DNA from: Pseudomonas sp. LS-2
GTDB taxonomy: Bacteria; Pseudomonadota; Gammaproteobacteria; Pseudomonadales; Pseudomonadaceae
Length of the DNA: 64,000 nucleotides
Direction: 5' to 3'
Assembly: GCF_003605735.1 (NCBI RefSeq)
Contig: NZ_QXTJ01000039.1
Span: 93,104 to 157,103 of the forward strand
Shown: positions 29,385 through 38,482 of the stretch, piece by piece
Layout: the number at the start of each line of letters is the position of its first letter
Numbering within the stretch: the first letter of the stretch is position 1
Position numbers and translations under genes: made by a program
The notes under the pieces: generated by a model
Seen by the model: the letters and a program-made list of their open reading frames with translations, nothing else
Database searches by the model: none
What the model was told of the DNA's origin: nothing

Positions 29385-30680
29385 ATGAATGTTTTGATCA
29401 TCGGCAGCGGTGGCCGTGAACACGCTCTGGCCTGGAAGGTCGCGCAGGATCCGCGCGTCCAGAAGGTCTTCGTTGCACCAGGCAACGCCGGTACCGCCAT
29501 CGAAGCCAAATGCGAGAACGTTGCCATCGACGTGCTGGCCCTTGAGCAGTTGGCCGATTTCGCCGAAAAGAACGTTGCCCTGACCATCGTCGGCCCGGAA
29601 GTTCCTCTGGTTGCCGGTGTGGTTGACCTGTTTCGCTCCCGAGGCCTGGACTGCTTCGGTCCGACCAAAGGCGCTGCCCAACTGGAAGGCTCCAAGGCCT
29701 TCACCAAGGATTTTCTAGCTCGCCACAAAATCCCGACCGCCGATTATCAGAACTTCACCGAGATCGAGCCTGCGCTGACGTATCTGCGCGAGAAAGGCGC
29801 ACCGATCGTGATCAAGGCCGATGGCCTGGCCGCCGGTAAAGGCGTGATCGTCGCCATGACCCTCGAAGAAGCGGAAGAAGCCGTACGTGACATGCTCGCG
29901 GGCAACGCCTTCGGCGACGCGGGTTCTCGCGTCGTGATCGAAGAGTTCCTCGACGGCGAAGAAGCCAGTTTCATCGTCATGGTCGACGGCAAGAATGTTC
30001 TGCCGATGGCGACCAGTCAGGACCACAAACGTGTCGGCGACGGCGACAGCGGCCCGAACACCGGTGGCATGGGGGCCTACTCCCCGGCGCCCGTGGTCAC
30101 CGCCGACGTGCATCAGCGCGTCATGGATCAGGTGATATGGCCGACCGTCAGAGGCATGGCCGAGGAAGGCAACATTTATACCGGCTTCCTCTATGCTGGT
30201 CTCATGATCGACAAGGCGGGTAACCCCAAGGTCATCGAGTTCAACTGCCGTTTCGGTGACCCGGAAACCCAGCCGGTGATGCTGCGTCTGCAATCGAGCC
30301 TGGTGTTGCTGGTCGAGGCCGCTTTGGCACACGCTCTGGATAAAGTGGAAGCCCAATGGGATCCGCGTCCGAGCCTGGGCATCGTGCTGGCAGCTGGCGG
30401 CTATCCCGCCGACTACGCCAAAGGCGATGCGATCAACGGTCTGGACGCTGCTGCGGCCTTGCCGGGTAAAGTCTTCCACGCCGGTACTGCGCTGAAGGAC
30501 GGTGAGGTCGTGACATCGGGCGGTCGTGTTCTGTGTGCCACCGCGCTGGGTGACAGCGTAGGTGATGCACAGAAGCACGCGTACGAACTGGCTGCAAAAA
30601 TTGACTGGAAAGGCTGTTTCTACCGCAAGGACATTGGCTATCGTGCCATTGCCCGGGAACGCGGCGAACATCTGGAGTAA
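29385..30680 (+). CDS. purD: Phosphoribosylamine-glycine ligase (GAR synthetase)
   Basis: 431 residues from ATG 29385 (GAGG upstream). This ATP-grasp enzyme joins glycine to phosphoribosylamine in purine synthesis. MNVLIIGSGGREHALAWK is the N-terminal nucleotide-like fold, and KADGLAAGKGVIVA is the ATP-binding loop. EFNCRFGDPETQPVM carries the metal ligands. An upstream in-frame ATG in the REP region is not credible. The stop is 93 nt before the retS start chosen here. Confidence 0.97.
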   Translation: MNVLIIGSGGREHALAWKVAQDPRVQKVFVAPGNAGTAIEAKCENVAIDVLALEQLADFAEKNVALTIVGPEVPLVAGVVDLFRSRGLDCFGPTKGAAQLEGSKAFTKDFLARHKIPTADYQNFTEIEPALTYLREKGAPIVIKADGLAAGKGVIVAMTLEEAEEAVRDMLAGNAFGDAGSRVVIEEFLDGEEASFIVMVDGKNVLPMATSQDHKRVGDGDSGPNTGGMGAYSPAPVVTADVHQRVMDQVIWPTVRGMAEEGNIYTGFLYAGLMIDKAGNPKVIEFNCRFGDPETQPVMLRLQSSLVLLVEAALAHALDKVEAQWDPRPSLGIVLAAGGYPADYAKGDAINGLDAAAALPGKVFHAGTALKDGEVVTSGGRVLCATALGDSVGDAQKHAYELAAKIDWKGCFYRKDIGYRAIARERGEHLE

Positions 30681-30772
30681 GTCTGGAACCGGCTGATTCT
30701 CCTCCTGGAGGATTGGCCGATCATCCGGTGCCGCCCAGAGTCAACTGGCTTCATTCACGAAGGGATTTCGCC

Positions 30773-33568
30773 GTGCGCTGGCTCAGGATTGCCACTTGTT
30801 TGATCATCGCCATGATGACCCTGCTCTGTGTCCCTACGGCATCTGCCGAGGTCAGCGCAGGATGGTCGACCCTTGTCGACGATCAGGCCAATCTGCAACT
30901 CAGCGATATCCGCTCCCCTCGTTACGACACCCAGTTCAGCCCGGTCGAACTCGACAAGGTTCGCGCCACCAGTCGCGACTCCGCGCTCTGGCTGCACTAC
31001 CGCCTGGCCCCGACCGATCATGAACAACTGGTGCGCATCTTCGCACCGGATCTGGCTACCGTGGACATGTACGTCCTCGATGGCGAAACACTGATCGACC
31101 ATTCTCGCTCCGGGAACAAGGTGCCGCGCGCTTCACAGCCGCTGCCCTCTATCGACTTTCTGCTGCCGGTGCCCCAGAGCGCCAAACCGCTGGACCTGTA
31201 CCTGCGTCTGAAATCCGAACAGGAACTACGCCCCAACATCTCCCTGGAATCGGCCGTCTCCAGCGCGGCCGATGAGCGCCGACCATTGCTGCTCGGGCTG
31301 TTCTTCGGCTCGCTGTTCATGCTGATCGTGCAGAATATCACCCGCTTCGCTCAATCACGCTCGGTCAGCAGTCTCTGGCTGGCGGCGTGCGAGGCGTTCC
31401 TTGGTCTGAGTGCCCTGCTGCTGCTCAACCTGCAGGCGCCATTGCTTCCGCATTGGCACCTCGCTCAAACCCCAAGCGCTCATTTGGCATTGCTCCTGGC
31501 AGCAGCGACAGGCCTGATGTTCACGTATTGCTTCTTCGTGCAGCGCGGCATCGAAGTGCTCAACCGCCTCCTGATGAGCATCCTGTTGATCGTAGGGTTT
31601 GGCGCCCTGCTGGTGCTGTTCGTTGACACACTGCCGCTGAACATCCTGACCTTCCTGCTAGTAGCCCTTGCCACGCTGACCATTACCCTGGTGTCGATCT
31701 ATCATCTGCAAAAGGGTTACGCCCCTGCGCGCCCTTTCGTGATCGCGATGATCGTGTTCAACCTTGGCAATCTGGTGATCTTGCCTGCCATGCTCTGGCT
31801 GACGACGGTCCCGGCGCAAACCCTGATCAGCGCAGTGATGGGCATGTTCTGCCTGTGCGGCCTGCTGATGAGCATTGCCCTGAGCGAACGGCATCGCAGC
31901 ATCACCGAAGACAACTTCAGCATCAGCCGGGAACTGGCCGCCAGCACCGCCGAGATCAACGCCAAGGCCGAGTTCCTTGCCAAGATCAGCCATGAGATCC
32001 GCACGCCCATGAACGGGGTTCTGGGCATGACCGAACTGCTGCTGGGCACGCCGCTTTCGGTCAAGCAACGCGACTACGTGCAAACGATTCACAGCGCCGG
32101 CAACGAGCTGCTGACGCTGATCAACGAGATCCTCGACATCACCAAGCTGGAGTCCGGGCAGATCGAACTGGATGATGTGCAGTTCGACCTCAATGCCATG
32201 ATCGAAGACTGCCTGAGTATCTTTCGCGCCAAGGCCGAGCAGCAAAGCGTCGAGCTGATCAGTTTCATCCAGCCGCAGGTGCCACGCGTCATCAGCGGCG
32301 ACCCTACCCGCCTGCGACAGACCCTGCTCAGCCTGCTTGAGAACGCCTTAAAGAAGACCGACGAGGGCGAGATTCTGTTGGTCGTCGCCCTCGACTCCCG
32401 CGGCGGCAAACCGCGACTGCGTATCGCCGTGCAAGACAGCGGCACACCGCTGACCGCCAAGGAGCGCGACGCCCTGCTGCACGCTGAACTGCACAGCAAG
32501 AATTTCCTGGCCGCAAGCAAGGTGGGCGGTCACTTGGGTCTGGTGATCGCGCGCCAACTGATCCTGTTGATGAACGGCGAGTTTGGCATTCAGAGCGGCA
32601 GCAATCAGGGCAGCACGCTGTGGCTCAGCCTGCCGCTGGATCCCGAGCGCGTGGAGCAACCACCCTCTGATCTCGACAGCCCGCTCAAGGGCGCGCGCGT
32701 ACTGGTGGTGGACGACAACGACACCTGCCGCAAGGTGCTGGTCCAGCAATGCAGCGCCTGGGGGCTGAACGTCAGCGCCGTGCCCTCCGGCAAGGAAGCG
32801 CTGGCCCTGCTGCGCACCAAGGCGCACCTGCGCGACTACTTCGATATCGTGCTGCTGGACCAGAACATGCCCGGCATGACGGGCATGCAACTGGCCGCAA
32901 AGATCAAGGAAGACCCAAGCCTCAATCACGACATTCTGTTGATCATGCTCACCGGTATCAGCAACGCGCCGAGCAAGGTCATTGCGCGTAACGCCGGGGT
33001 CAAACGCATCCTCGCCAAGCCCGTGGCGGGTTATACCTTGAAGACCACGCTGGCCGACGAACTGAACCAGCGCAACAAGGGTCAGGCGCCGTTTCCTGCG
33101 TCGCCTGCGATCAACGCTGAAGTCAACGTCCCCAACGATTTCCGCATTCTGGTCGCCGAAGACAACAGCATTTCCACCAAGGTCATTCGTGGCATGCTTG
33201 GCAAGCTCAACCTGCAACCGGATACCGCCAGCAACGGTGAGGAAGCGCTACGAGCCATGAAAGCGCAGCGTTACGACCTGGTGTTGATGGACTGTGAAAT
33301 GCCGATCCTGGATGGTTTCTCCGCGACCCAGCAATTGCGTGCCTGGGAAGTGGGCAGCCAGCGCGCGCGCACGCCGGTCGTGGCGCTCACCGCGCACATT
33401 CTGGCTGAACACAAGGACCGTGCTCGCCAATCCGGCATGGACGGTCATATGTCAAAACCTGTCGAGCTGTCGCAGTTACGCGAGCTGGTGGAGTACTGGG
33501 TCGAACAGCGGGCGCGTAATCAATCCGGCGTCCAAACGGACGATCAGGACCGCTATCAGCAAAACTGA
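30773..33568 (+). CDS. retS: Orphan hybrid sensor kinase RetS
   Basis: 931 residues from a GTG at 30773 with AAGGGA about 8 nt upstream. A TTG at 30713 would add 20 residues but places GGAG only 2 nt away. Signal peptide, then a 7TMR-DISMED2 sugar-binding-like periplasmic domain (about 25-165), seven membrane helices (about 175-370), a kinase core with SHEIRTPMNGV (His407), and two receivers with Asp696 (LLDQNMPG) and Asp840 (LMDCEMP). These fall 17-18 residues before the known P. aeruginosa RetS sites H424, D713 and D858. The ATPase G2-like box is poor (GGHLGLVIARQL). RetS binds GacS and blocks its signalling, favouring acute virulence over biofilm and T6SS. Confidence 0.93.
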   Translation: MRWLRIATCLIIAMMTLLCVPTASAEVSAGWSTLVDDQANLQLSDIRSPRYDTQFSPVELDKVRATSRDSALWLHYRLAPTDHEQLVRIFAPDLATVDMYVLDGETLIDHSRSGNKVPRASQPLPSIDFLLPVPQSAKPLDLYLRLKSEQELRPNISLESAVSSAADERRPLLLGLFFGSLFMLIVQNITRFAQSRSVSSLWLAACEAFLGLSALLLLNLQAPLLPHWHLAQTPSAHLALLLAAATGLMFTYCFFVQRGIEVLNRLLMSILLIVGFGALLVLFVDTLPLNILTFLLVALATLTITLVSIYHLQKGYAPARPFVIAMIVFNLGNLVILPAMLWLTTVPAQTLISAVMGMFCLCGLLMSIALSERHRSITEDNFSISRELAASTAEINAKAEFLAKISHEIRTPMNGVLGMTELLLGTPLSVKQRDYVQTIHSAGNELLTLINEILDITKLESGQIELDDVQFDLNAMIEDCLSIFRAKAEQQSVELISFIQPQVPRVISGDPTRLRQTLLSLLENALKKTDEGEILLVVALDSRGGKPRLRIAVQDSGTPLTAKERDALLHAELHSKNFLAASKVGGHLGLVIARQLILLMNGEFGIQSGSNQGSTLWLSLPLDPERVEQPPSDLDSPLKGARVLVVDDNDTCRKVLVQQCSAWGLNVSAVPSGKEALALLRTKAHLRDYFDIVLLDQNMPGMTGMQLAAKIKEDPSLNHDILLIMLTGISNAPSKVIARNAGVKRILAKPVAGYTLKTTLADELNQRNKGQAPFPASPAINAEVNVPNDFRILVAEDNSISTKVIRGMLGKLNLQPDTASNGEEALRAMKAQRYDLVLMDCEMPILDGFSATQQLRAWEVGSQRARTPVVALTAHILAEHKDRARQSGMDGHMSKPVELSQLRELVEYWVEQRARNQSGVQTDDQDRYQQN

Positions 33569-33633
33569 TCCTGCGCCCTCTGCGCCGCCTGATAGACTTG
33601 CCCCGTCCGAGTCTGCCGCCACGAGCTCAAACC

Positions 33634-34230
33634 ATGCTACATGTGCTGTTCAGCGTTTATCTGAAGATGCTGGTGCTTTATAGCCCGTTCTTCGTCCTGT
33701 CGTGTTTCATCAGTCTGAGCCGCGGTTACTCGCGCAAGGAACGCCGTTATCTGGCGTGGAAGATCGCCTTCGCGACGCTGGTTTCCAGCGTATTGCTGTA
33801 TCTGTTCGGTCGGGTGATCTTCGGGGTTTTCGGCATCACTGCCGATGCCTTCCGCATTGGTGCCGGCAGCGTGCTGTTCATTTCCGCGCTCGGCATGGCG
33901 CAGGGAAAATCCGGCGTACAAACCGACAACGTTCAGCAGGACATCGCTATCGTTCCTCTGACCATTCCCATCACCGTCGGCCCAGGGACCATCGGTGCAT
34001 TGCTGGTCATGGGGGTCAGCCAGCCTCACTGGGACGATAAACTCACCGCGATTCTGAGTATTGCCCTGGCCAGCTTCACCGTTGGCGTGGTGCTGTATCT
34101 GTCCAATAGCATCGAGCGCATTTTGGGTGAACAGGGCTTGCAGATCGTCAGTCGCTTGATGGGGCTGTTTGTCTGTGCTCTGGCAGCACAGATCATCTTC
34201 ACAGGCATCAAGGGCTATCTGGTAACTTGA
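33634..34230 (+). CDS. MarC-family integral membrane protein
   Basis: 199 residues from the ATG at 33634; an ATG 36 nt earlier would add a hydrophilic stretch unlike the family. Six hydrophobic helices are visible, with family motifs PFFVLSCFISLSRG, AFRIGAGSVLFISALGM and the conserved VPLTIPITVGPGTIGALLV. The MarC/UPF0056 group (also called NAAT in some families) was once linked to multiple antibiotic resistance, but that was not upheld; function is open. It sits 65 bp after retS and converges on the paralogue operon. Confidence 0.88.
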   Translation: MLHVLFSVYLKMLVLYSPFFVLSCFISLSRGYSRKERRYLAWKIAFATLVSSVLLYLFGRVIFGVFGITADAFRIGAGSVLFISALGMAQGKSGVQTDNVQQDIAIVPLTIPITVGPGTIGALLVMGVSQPHWDDKLTAILSIALASFTVGVVLYLSNSIERILGEQGLQIVSRLMGLFVCALAAQIIFTGIKGYLVT

Positions 34231-34239
34231 GCCGTACCG

Positions 34240-34878
34240 TCAGAGGCTGAATGTCTCGATGGACTGCTCGGCAGCCTCGCCGAGTTCCCGTTTGATCCTG
34301 GCGCGGTGACCGGCGTATGCATCACGATCAAAGCGATAAGCGCCGCCGCTGATGCGTAGCACCATGTCCGGTGAAGCCTGCGTCCAGAAATCGAAGTCCC
34401 TGATGCTCACTTCCCCGCTGAGCTGAATGCCGGAGACCAGCACGATCAACTCCCCGTCATCGCTCATCAGGCACGGCACGACCTGAAAGCGGGCGAAGTC
34501 ACCCTGACCACTCCCGCTTTCGAAGAAGTACCTGGCCGATTGTTGAACCTTCAATGCTCGCAACGACGCAACGGCTTGCCTGGCAAGGTCGCTAGCCCCC
34601 GTCGCCCGAATGACCTCGAATGTGATGTTTTCCAACGCGTTAGCACTGGTGATCACGATGGGTTGATGAATGATGGCGCAGGATTTAATGCAACCTCGCT
34701 GCTCCAGCCCCTTGCCATATCGATAAGTCCAGTAGGAAAAATTGGCCTCCCGACTGACCTGTCCTGCGAGTCGATCCACCCTCAGCAGGCAGTCGACCAT
34801 ATCCTCACGATCCTGTTGAGCTACATCAGCCGAAAAGGACACCAGACTGTTACCTACAAGTGCACCCGACCGTTTCAT
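34240..34878 (-). CDS. Uncharacterised paralogue C of a three-gene family
   Basis: 212 residues from the ATG at 34878, preceded by a perfect AAGGAGG 6 nt upstream and overlapping the upstream gene by 4 nt (ATGA). No signal peptide or membrane helix. Two landmarks are shared with its neighbours: an N-terminal block SADVAQQDREDMVDCLLRVD (about 20-40) and a C-terminal block with DFDFW, then YAGHRARIKREL (about 190). The same layout (FTGGVSRQNREDIMDSFLFA and YAGHRELIQKRL) occurs in paralogue A. I do not know a function. A cytoplasmic, possibly self-assembling small protein is the most that can be said. Confidence 0.75.
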   Translation of the reverse strand: MKRSGALVGNSLVSFSADVAQQDREDMVDCLLRVDRLAGQVSREANFSYWTYRYGKGLEQRGCIKSCAIIHQPIVITSANALENITFEVIRATGASDLARQAVASLRALKVQQSARYFFESGSGQGDFARFQVVPCLMSDDGELIVLVSGIQLSGEVSIRDFDFWTQASPDMVLRISGGAYRFDRDAYAGHRARIKRELGEAAEQSIETFSL

Positions 34879-35579
34879 GGCTTGCCTCCTTGCAATGCAC
34901 AACTATGTTCTGAACGCTTCTGTGCCAACGCGTCTTGCACCCCAGCGCGTAGTTGCGAGTACACCCTCTCCATCAGTTGCATCGAGTAGAAGCGCATTTC
35001 GATGTTGCCGACGACGCTCTCTGGTGCCAGAGGCTGAAACAGTAAATCTGGCTCGAGGGGTTTTCGACAGGTCAGCGTCAGCGCCGCGACCATGAGTTCG
35101 GATGACGCCCCAAGCATGCCGATCTGGATCACGACCTTCTGGTGACGCTGCAGCAGTTTGTGTTCGACTTGGGGTACTGGCTGCAGTACCTGCCGAGCGA
35201 ACAGAGCGTTTGCTCGCGGATCTGGACAGTCGAGCAATGACCTTCTCGCCAGCGACTGGCTTTCAGCGAGCAAAGCGGCCGACATGAACGGCGGCAGCTT
35301 TTCGGCAAGCCACTCCCAGATCGACCCGTCCAATCTCTCGCTCGCAGGCAGACTCAAGGTCTCGCTGGTCTCCAGTGCATACCCGAACCTGACCAGCGCA
35401 TCCCGCCAGGTGTCGTTCCACTGCACGGATGCGCTGAAACGGTCATGCTTTTTGCTCGCGGCCAGTTGCGTGTAAAGAATGCAATCGGCAGTGTCTTTTC
35501 TGAGCTGCTCCGGGCATTCGCGATGCATGAAGAGCAGGCAACCCGCATTGACCTGCCCTTCCAGGCTTTCTTGATTCAC
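34875..35579 (-). CDS. Uncharacterised paralogue B of a three-gene family
   Basis: 234 residues from the GTG at 35579, which has GGGAGG 5 nt upstream; a GTG at 35624 (AAGGA close by) is the alternative and would leave 3 nt to paralogue A. It is the most diverged copy: the N-terminal block reads HRECPEQLRKDTADCILYTQ and the C-terminal block reads DLLFQPLAPES ... MERVYSQLRAGVQDAL. The middle third differs fully from A and C. No signal peptide, membrane span or catalytic motif is visible. Its position inside a compact operon with two relatives suggests that the three act together. Confidence 0.72.
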   Translation of the reverse strand: MNQESLEGQVNAGCLLFMHRECPEQLRKDTADCILYTQLAASKKHDRFSASVQWNDTWRDALVRFGYALETSETLSLPASERLDGSIWEWLAEKLPPFMSAALLAESQSLARRSLLDCPDPRANALFARQVLQPVPQVEHKLLQRHQKVVIQIGMLGASSELMVAALTLTCRKPLEPDLLFQPLAPESVVGNIEMRFYSMQLMERVYSQLRAGVQDALAQKRSEHSCALQGGKP

Positions 35580-35627
35580 AACGACCTCCCAAGTGAAAAG
35601 GGACGCCAGGCGCCCCTTTGTCACTCC

Positions 35628-36431
35628 TTAGATATCGAACTCTGCGATGGCGGATTGGGCGTTACTGCTCAAGCGTTTCTGGATGAGCTCTCGATGCCCC
35701 GCGTACAGACGCGTGTTCAGAACCAGATTGTCTTCGCCTCTAAAGGTTTTGACATCAGCACTGACCCACTCCCAAAACAACACATCGGTGACACGGGAGG
35801 AGGTCTGGAAGTTGACAGCCCCCATCGCCAGGTTGACCGTGCCGTCGTCAGCCTCGGCGCAGGTACCGATACGAAAGCTTGCACCGTTGTGAGATTTGGT
35901 CTGACGCTCGAAAAGGCCCAGTGGCTTTTCCTGCGCGGAAAGGGCTTTTACCGCTTCTCCAGCGACCTTGAGCATCGCGACGGAAGCAGGGCCTGGCAAT
36001 GCAGCGGCGGCAATCGCCGAAGCGAGAATCTCCAGACCCACTTGCTCCATGGTAAATGTCTTGTCTCTCGACTGGTGGCGCTCGTAACTCCAGCTCGACG
36101 AAAGCCAACCCACCTTCGACAACACATTGTAGAAACTGGCGTACCACTCGGGGCTGTGTGTTTCAGGATTGAAGGCCTTGTTCGCCACCAGGGTCGCGAA
36201 CAGGAAGGAATCCATGATGTCTTCTCGGTTTTGCCGCGATACCCCACCGGTAAAGGTCAACAGGCTACTGCCGACGACCGCGGCGCCTGCTGACTCGGAG
36301 ACCAGCGTCCTCCAGCTTGAAGCGTCGATGTTTCGGGTTTGCTGGATCAATGGACGGGAACAGTCCGCCAGCTCAACCTCGGCGATAAAAGTCCGTACAT
36401 CGTTTTCACGCCTGCCTATTTCAAAATTCAT
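35628..36431 (-). CDS. Uncharacterised paralogue A of a three-gene family (first gene of operon)
   Basis: 267 residues from the ATG at 36431 with AGGGAG 8 nt upstream; a TTG 21 nt earlier is less likely. The order is an N-terminal 60-residue region, the shared block GGVSRQNREDIMDSFLFATL, a WYASFYNVLSKVGWLSSSW aromatic segment, a hydrophobic Ala-rich helix (EILASAIAAAALPGPASVAM, about 135-155), and the shared C-terminus DVLFWEWVS ... LNTRLYAGHRELIQKRL. The Ala-rich helix is not long or hydrophobic enough to be a sure membrane span. Proteins with the pattern of this copy occur in other pseudomonads, to my memory without an assigned role. Confidence 0.75.
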   Translation of the reverse strand: MNFEIGRRENDVRTFIAEVELADCSRPLIQQTRNIDASSWRTLVSESAGAAVVGSSLLTFTGGVSRQNREDIMDSFLFATLVANKAFNPETHSPEWYASFYNVLSKVGWLSSSWSYERHQSRDKTFTMEQVGLEILASAIAAAALPGPASVAMLKVAGEAVKALSAQEKPLGLFERQTKSHNGASFRIGTCAEADDGTVNLAMGAVNFQTSSRVTDVLFWEWVSADVKTFRGEDNLVLNTRLYAGHRELIQKRLSSNAQSAIAEFDI

Positions 36432-36769
36432 TTCGATTACTCCCTTAAACAAGTCATGTCCTTCATGGACCCAACCGAGAATAACGAAAATCGAAGGCGG
36501 GAAAATGGGCGTCTAACGAGCGCCGGATGTGACGGGCAAAACGCCGTTCCTACAAAGCCTTCCAGAGATAACGATGAAGTAGCGCATCGAAACTCGCTAT
36601 TTAGCTGGCCTGCCAGAAGAAGAACGAAAGAGACCACTTCGACCGTCGCTCGGCAAAGACACCTTCCTCAAGACAGTCAGGAAATTTCAAACCAGGCGTG
36701 GAGATGAATTCCATCAATGCCCAGATGATTCCAACACAGGTGGCCGAACCTTCAATCAACCCTGCCTAC
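36432..36769. other. 338-bp AT-richer region between the paralogue operon and cobJ
   Basis: No gene is supported. It should hold the leftward promoter of the paralogue operon. The base composition looks clearly lower in GC than the flanking core genes. A 66-residue leftward frame (36437-36637) has no ribosome site or sensible composition. I see no terminator for the cob operon here. Confidence 0.5.
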
Positions 36770-38482
36770 TTATTTCTCAGGTTTCTCGCCATACCAGCGC
36801 GGCGTGTAAACCCACTGACGGCCATCGGCTCGGTCGAATACACAGGTAGTAGACGACCCGATGAGAACCATGGTCCGCATGTCGACCTGCTCCGGCGTCA
36901 AGTCGCCAAGAGTGGTGACGCGCAGGGTCTGCCCCGGCCGACCGATGTCACGACCCAGCGTCACGGGGGTTTGGGGGCCACGATGCTGGCGAACGATTTC
37001 CAGTGCTCGTCCCAGTTGCCAGGGGCGTGAACGGGAAATCGGGTTGTAGAACGCTAGCGCGAGGTCGGCCTGGCCAGCCAGATCCAGACGCTTTTCAATG
37101 AGGCCCCACGGCTTGAGATTGTCCGAAAGGGACATCAAGCAGAAGTCGTGGCCCAACGGCGCGCCCGCTTGCGCCGCAGTCGCCAGCGACGCCGAAACAC
37201 CGGGCAGGATTTCCAGATCGACAGCGTGCCAATGAGCATTATCGGAATCGTGCAGCGCTTCCAGCACTGCCGCTGCCATCGCAAACACGCCGGGATCGCC
37301 CGACGAAACCACCACCACCGAACGTCCCTGAGCGGCCAGCTCGAATGCATGGCGAGCGCGCTGCATCTCTTCGCGATTGTCAGTGCAGTGCAGCACTTGA
37401 TCAGCGCGGAACGGACCCGCCATGCGCACGTAGGTTTCGTAACCGAGTACGTCGTTGGCGCGAGCGAGCTCGGTTTTTACAGCTGGAATCATGAACGCTG
37501 TAGCACCAGGACCGAGGCCGACCACGGCCAGACGTCCGCGAGCGCGGCCGATACGGTCGATATCCAGCGGCCCGGGTGCCACGGCGATAGCGACGCCATC
37601 CACCGGGCTGATTGGTGGCAACAGTTGCGGGAGCACCTGCTGCGCCATATCAATCGCCGAGGCCTGCGAGGTGAAACGCACTGACACCCCAAGGTCCGTT
37701 GCAGCCGCGTGAAGCGCAGGATTCGCCATATCGGTTTCGCTGGCGAGCAGACAGGCCAGCGACTGCGAGGCAATGCGCGAATCATGCAGCGCAGCTCTGA
37801 CGACATCGGCAACGTTGGCGATTGACGCATCGACCGCCACGAGCACATTGCGCGGATAGATCAGCAATTCGTTGGCCGACGGCTCGCGCTCGGCATAGCC
37901 CACGTGAATGGCCAGTTGAGCGCGATCATCTTCAGGCAACTGCGCTTGAGCAAGCCAGGGCGCGGAGCCTTCGATCCGTACGCTCTCGCCGGACAACAGA
38001 TCTGAAACGAAACGCTTGCCCAGTTCCAGATCGCCCAGCGCGTAGCCGGAAGGAGGATTGAGCAGGCATGTCCCGAAACGCAGTTCACCGCTGGTGGTAA
38101 TGGCCGCCGCGGTGTTCAGGCCGGCAGCGATTTCCCGGGCCATGACATTCACCCCGCCCAACCCGCCCAGCAGTGGCACCACGGCACTGCCGTCTTCGGC
38201 CACGGCCAGTACGGGTGGCTCGGCGCCCTTCTCCAGCAACACCGAGGCGAGGGTTCGAATCACGATGCCCGCCGCACACAGAGCGATGATCGGGGTGTCC
38301 TGCTGATACAACAGCCGCAGGGTCGCGCCAAACTCCGCATAGCTGCGGTCAGCACCTTCCACACGTTCAGCCAACCCGTGAATCAGCGCGTCCGGGTACA
38401 TCTGCTGTATGCGTTTTGCCGTCGCCAGCGCACCGTTGCCGAGAATGACGATGGCCGGCGCCTTGATGTTCGAAGCGCCCAT
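36770..38482 (-). CDS. cobJ: CbiG-CobJ fusion: precorrin-3B C17-methyltransferase
   Basis: 570 residues from the ATG at 38482, which overlaps the cobI stop (TGATG). The N-terminal 310 residues are CbiG-like: a core with LCAAGIVIRTLASVLLEKG and PLLGGLGGVN, then a CobE-like domain (PRNVLVAVDASIANVADVVRAAL). From about 320 the CobJ methyltransferase follows (RLAVVGLGPGATAFM, VVVSSGDPGVFAMAA, ALAFYNPISRSRPWQL). CobJ methylates C17 and drives ring contraction in the aerobic route. CbiG opens the lactone in the anaerobic route, so its part in this fusion is uncertain. The C-terminus ends with VYTPRWYGEKPEK. Confidence 0.92.
   Translation of the reverse strand: MGASNIKAPAIVILGNGALATAKRIQQMYPDALIHGLAERVEGADRSYAEFGATLRLLYQQDTPIIALCAAGIVIRTLASVLLEKGAEPPVLAVAEDGSAVVPLLGGLGGVNVMAREIAAGLNTAAAITTSGELRFGTCLLNPPSGYALGDLELGKRFVSDLLSGESVRIEGSAPWLAQAQLPEDDRAQLAIHVGYAEREPSANELLIYPRNVLVAVDASIANVADVVRAALHDSRIASQSLACLLASETDMANPALHAAATDLGVSVRFTSQASAIDMAQQVLPQLLPPISPVDGVAIAVAPGPLDIDRIGRARGRLAVVGLGPGATAFMIPAVKTELARANDVLGYETYVRMAGPFRADQVLHCTDNREEMQRARHAFELAAQGRSVVVVSSGDPGVFAMAAAVLEALHDSDNAHWHAVDLEILPGVSASLATAAQAGAPLGHDFCLMSLSDNLKPWGLIEKRLDLAGQADLALAFYNPISRSRPWQLGRALEIVRQHRGPQTPVTLGRDIGRPGQTLRVTTLGDLTPEQVDMRTMVLIGSSTTCVFDRADGRQWVYTPRWYGEKPEK

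Noticed and set aside
36437..36637. 66-residue minus-strand frame between the paralogue operon and cobJ
   Set aside because: No ribosome site, no recognisable domain, and the region is likely the promoter of the paralogue operon.
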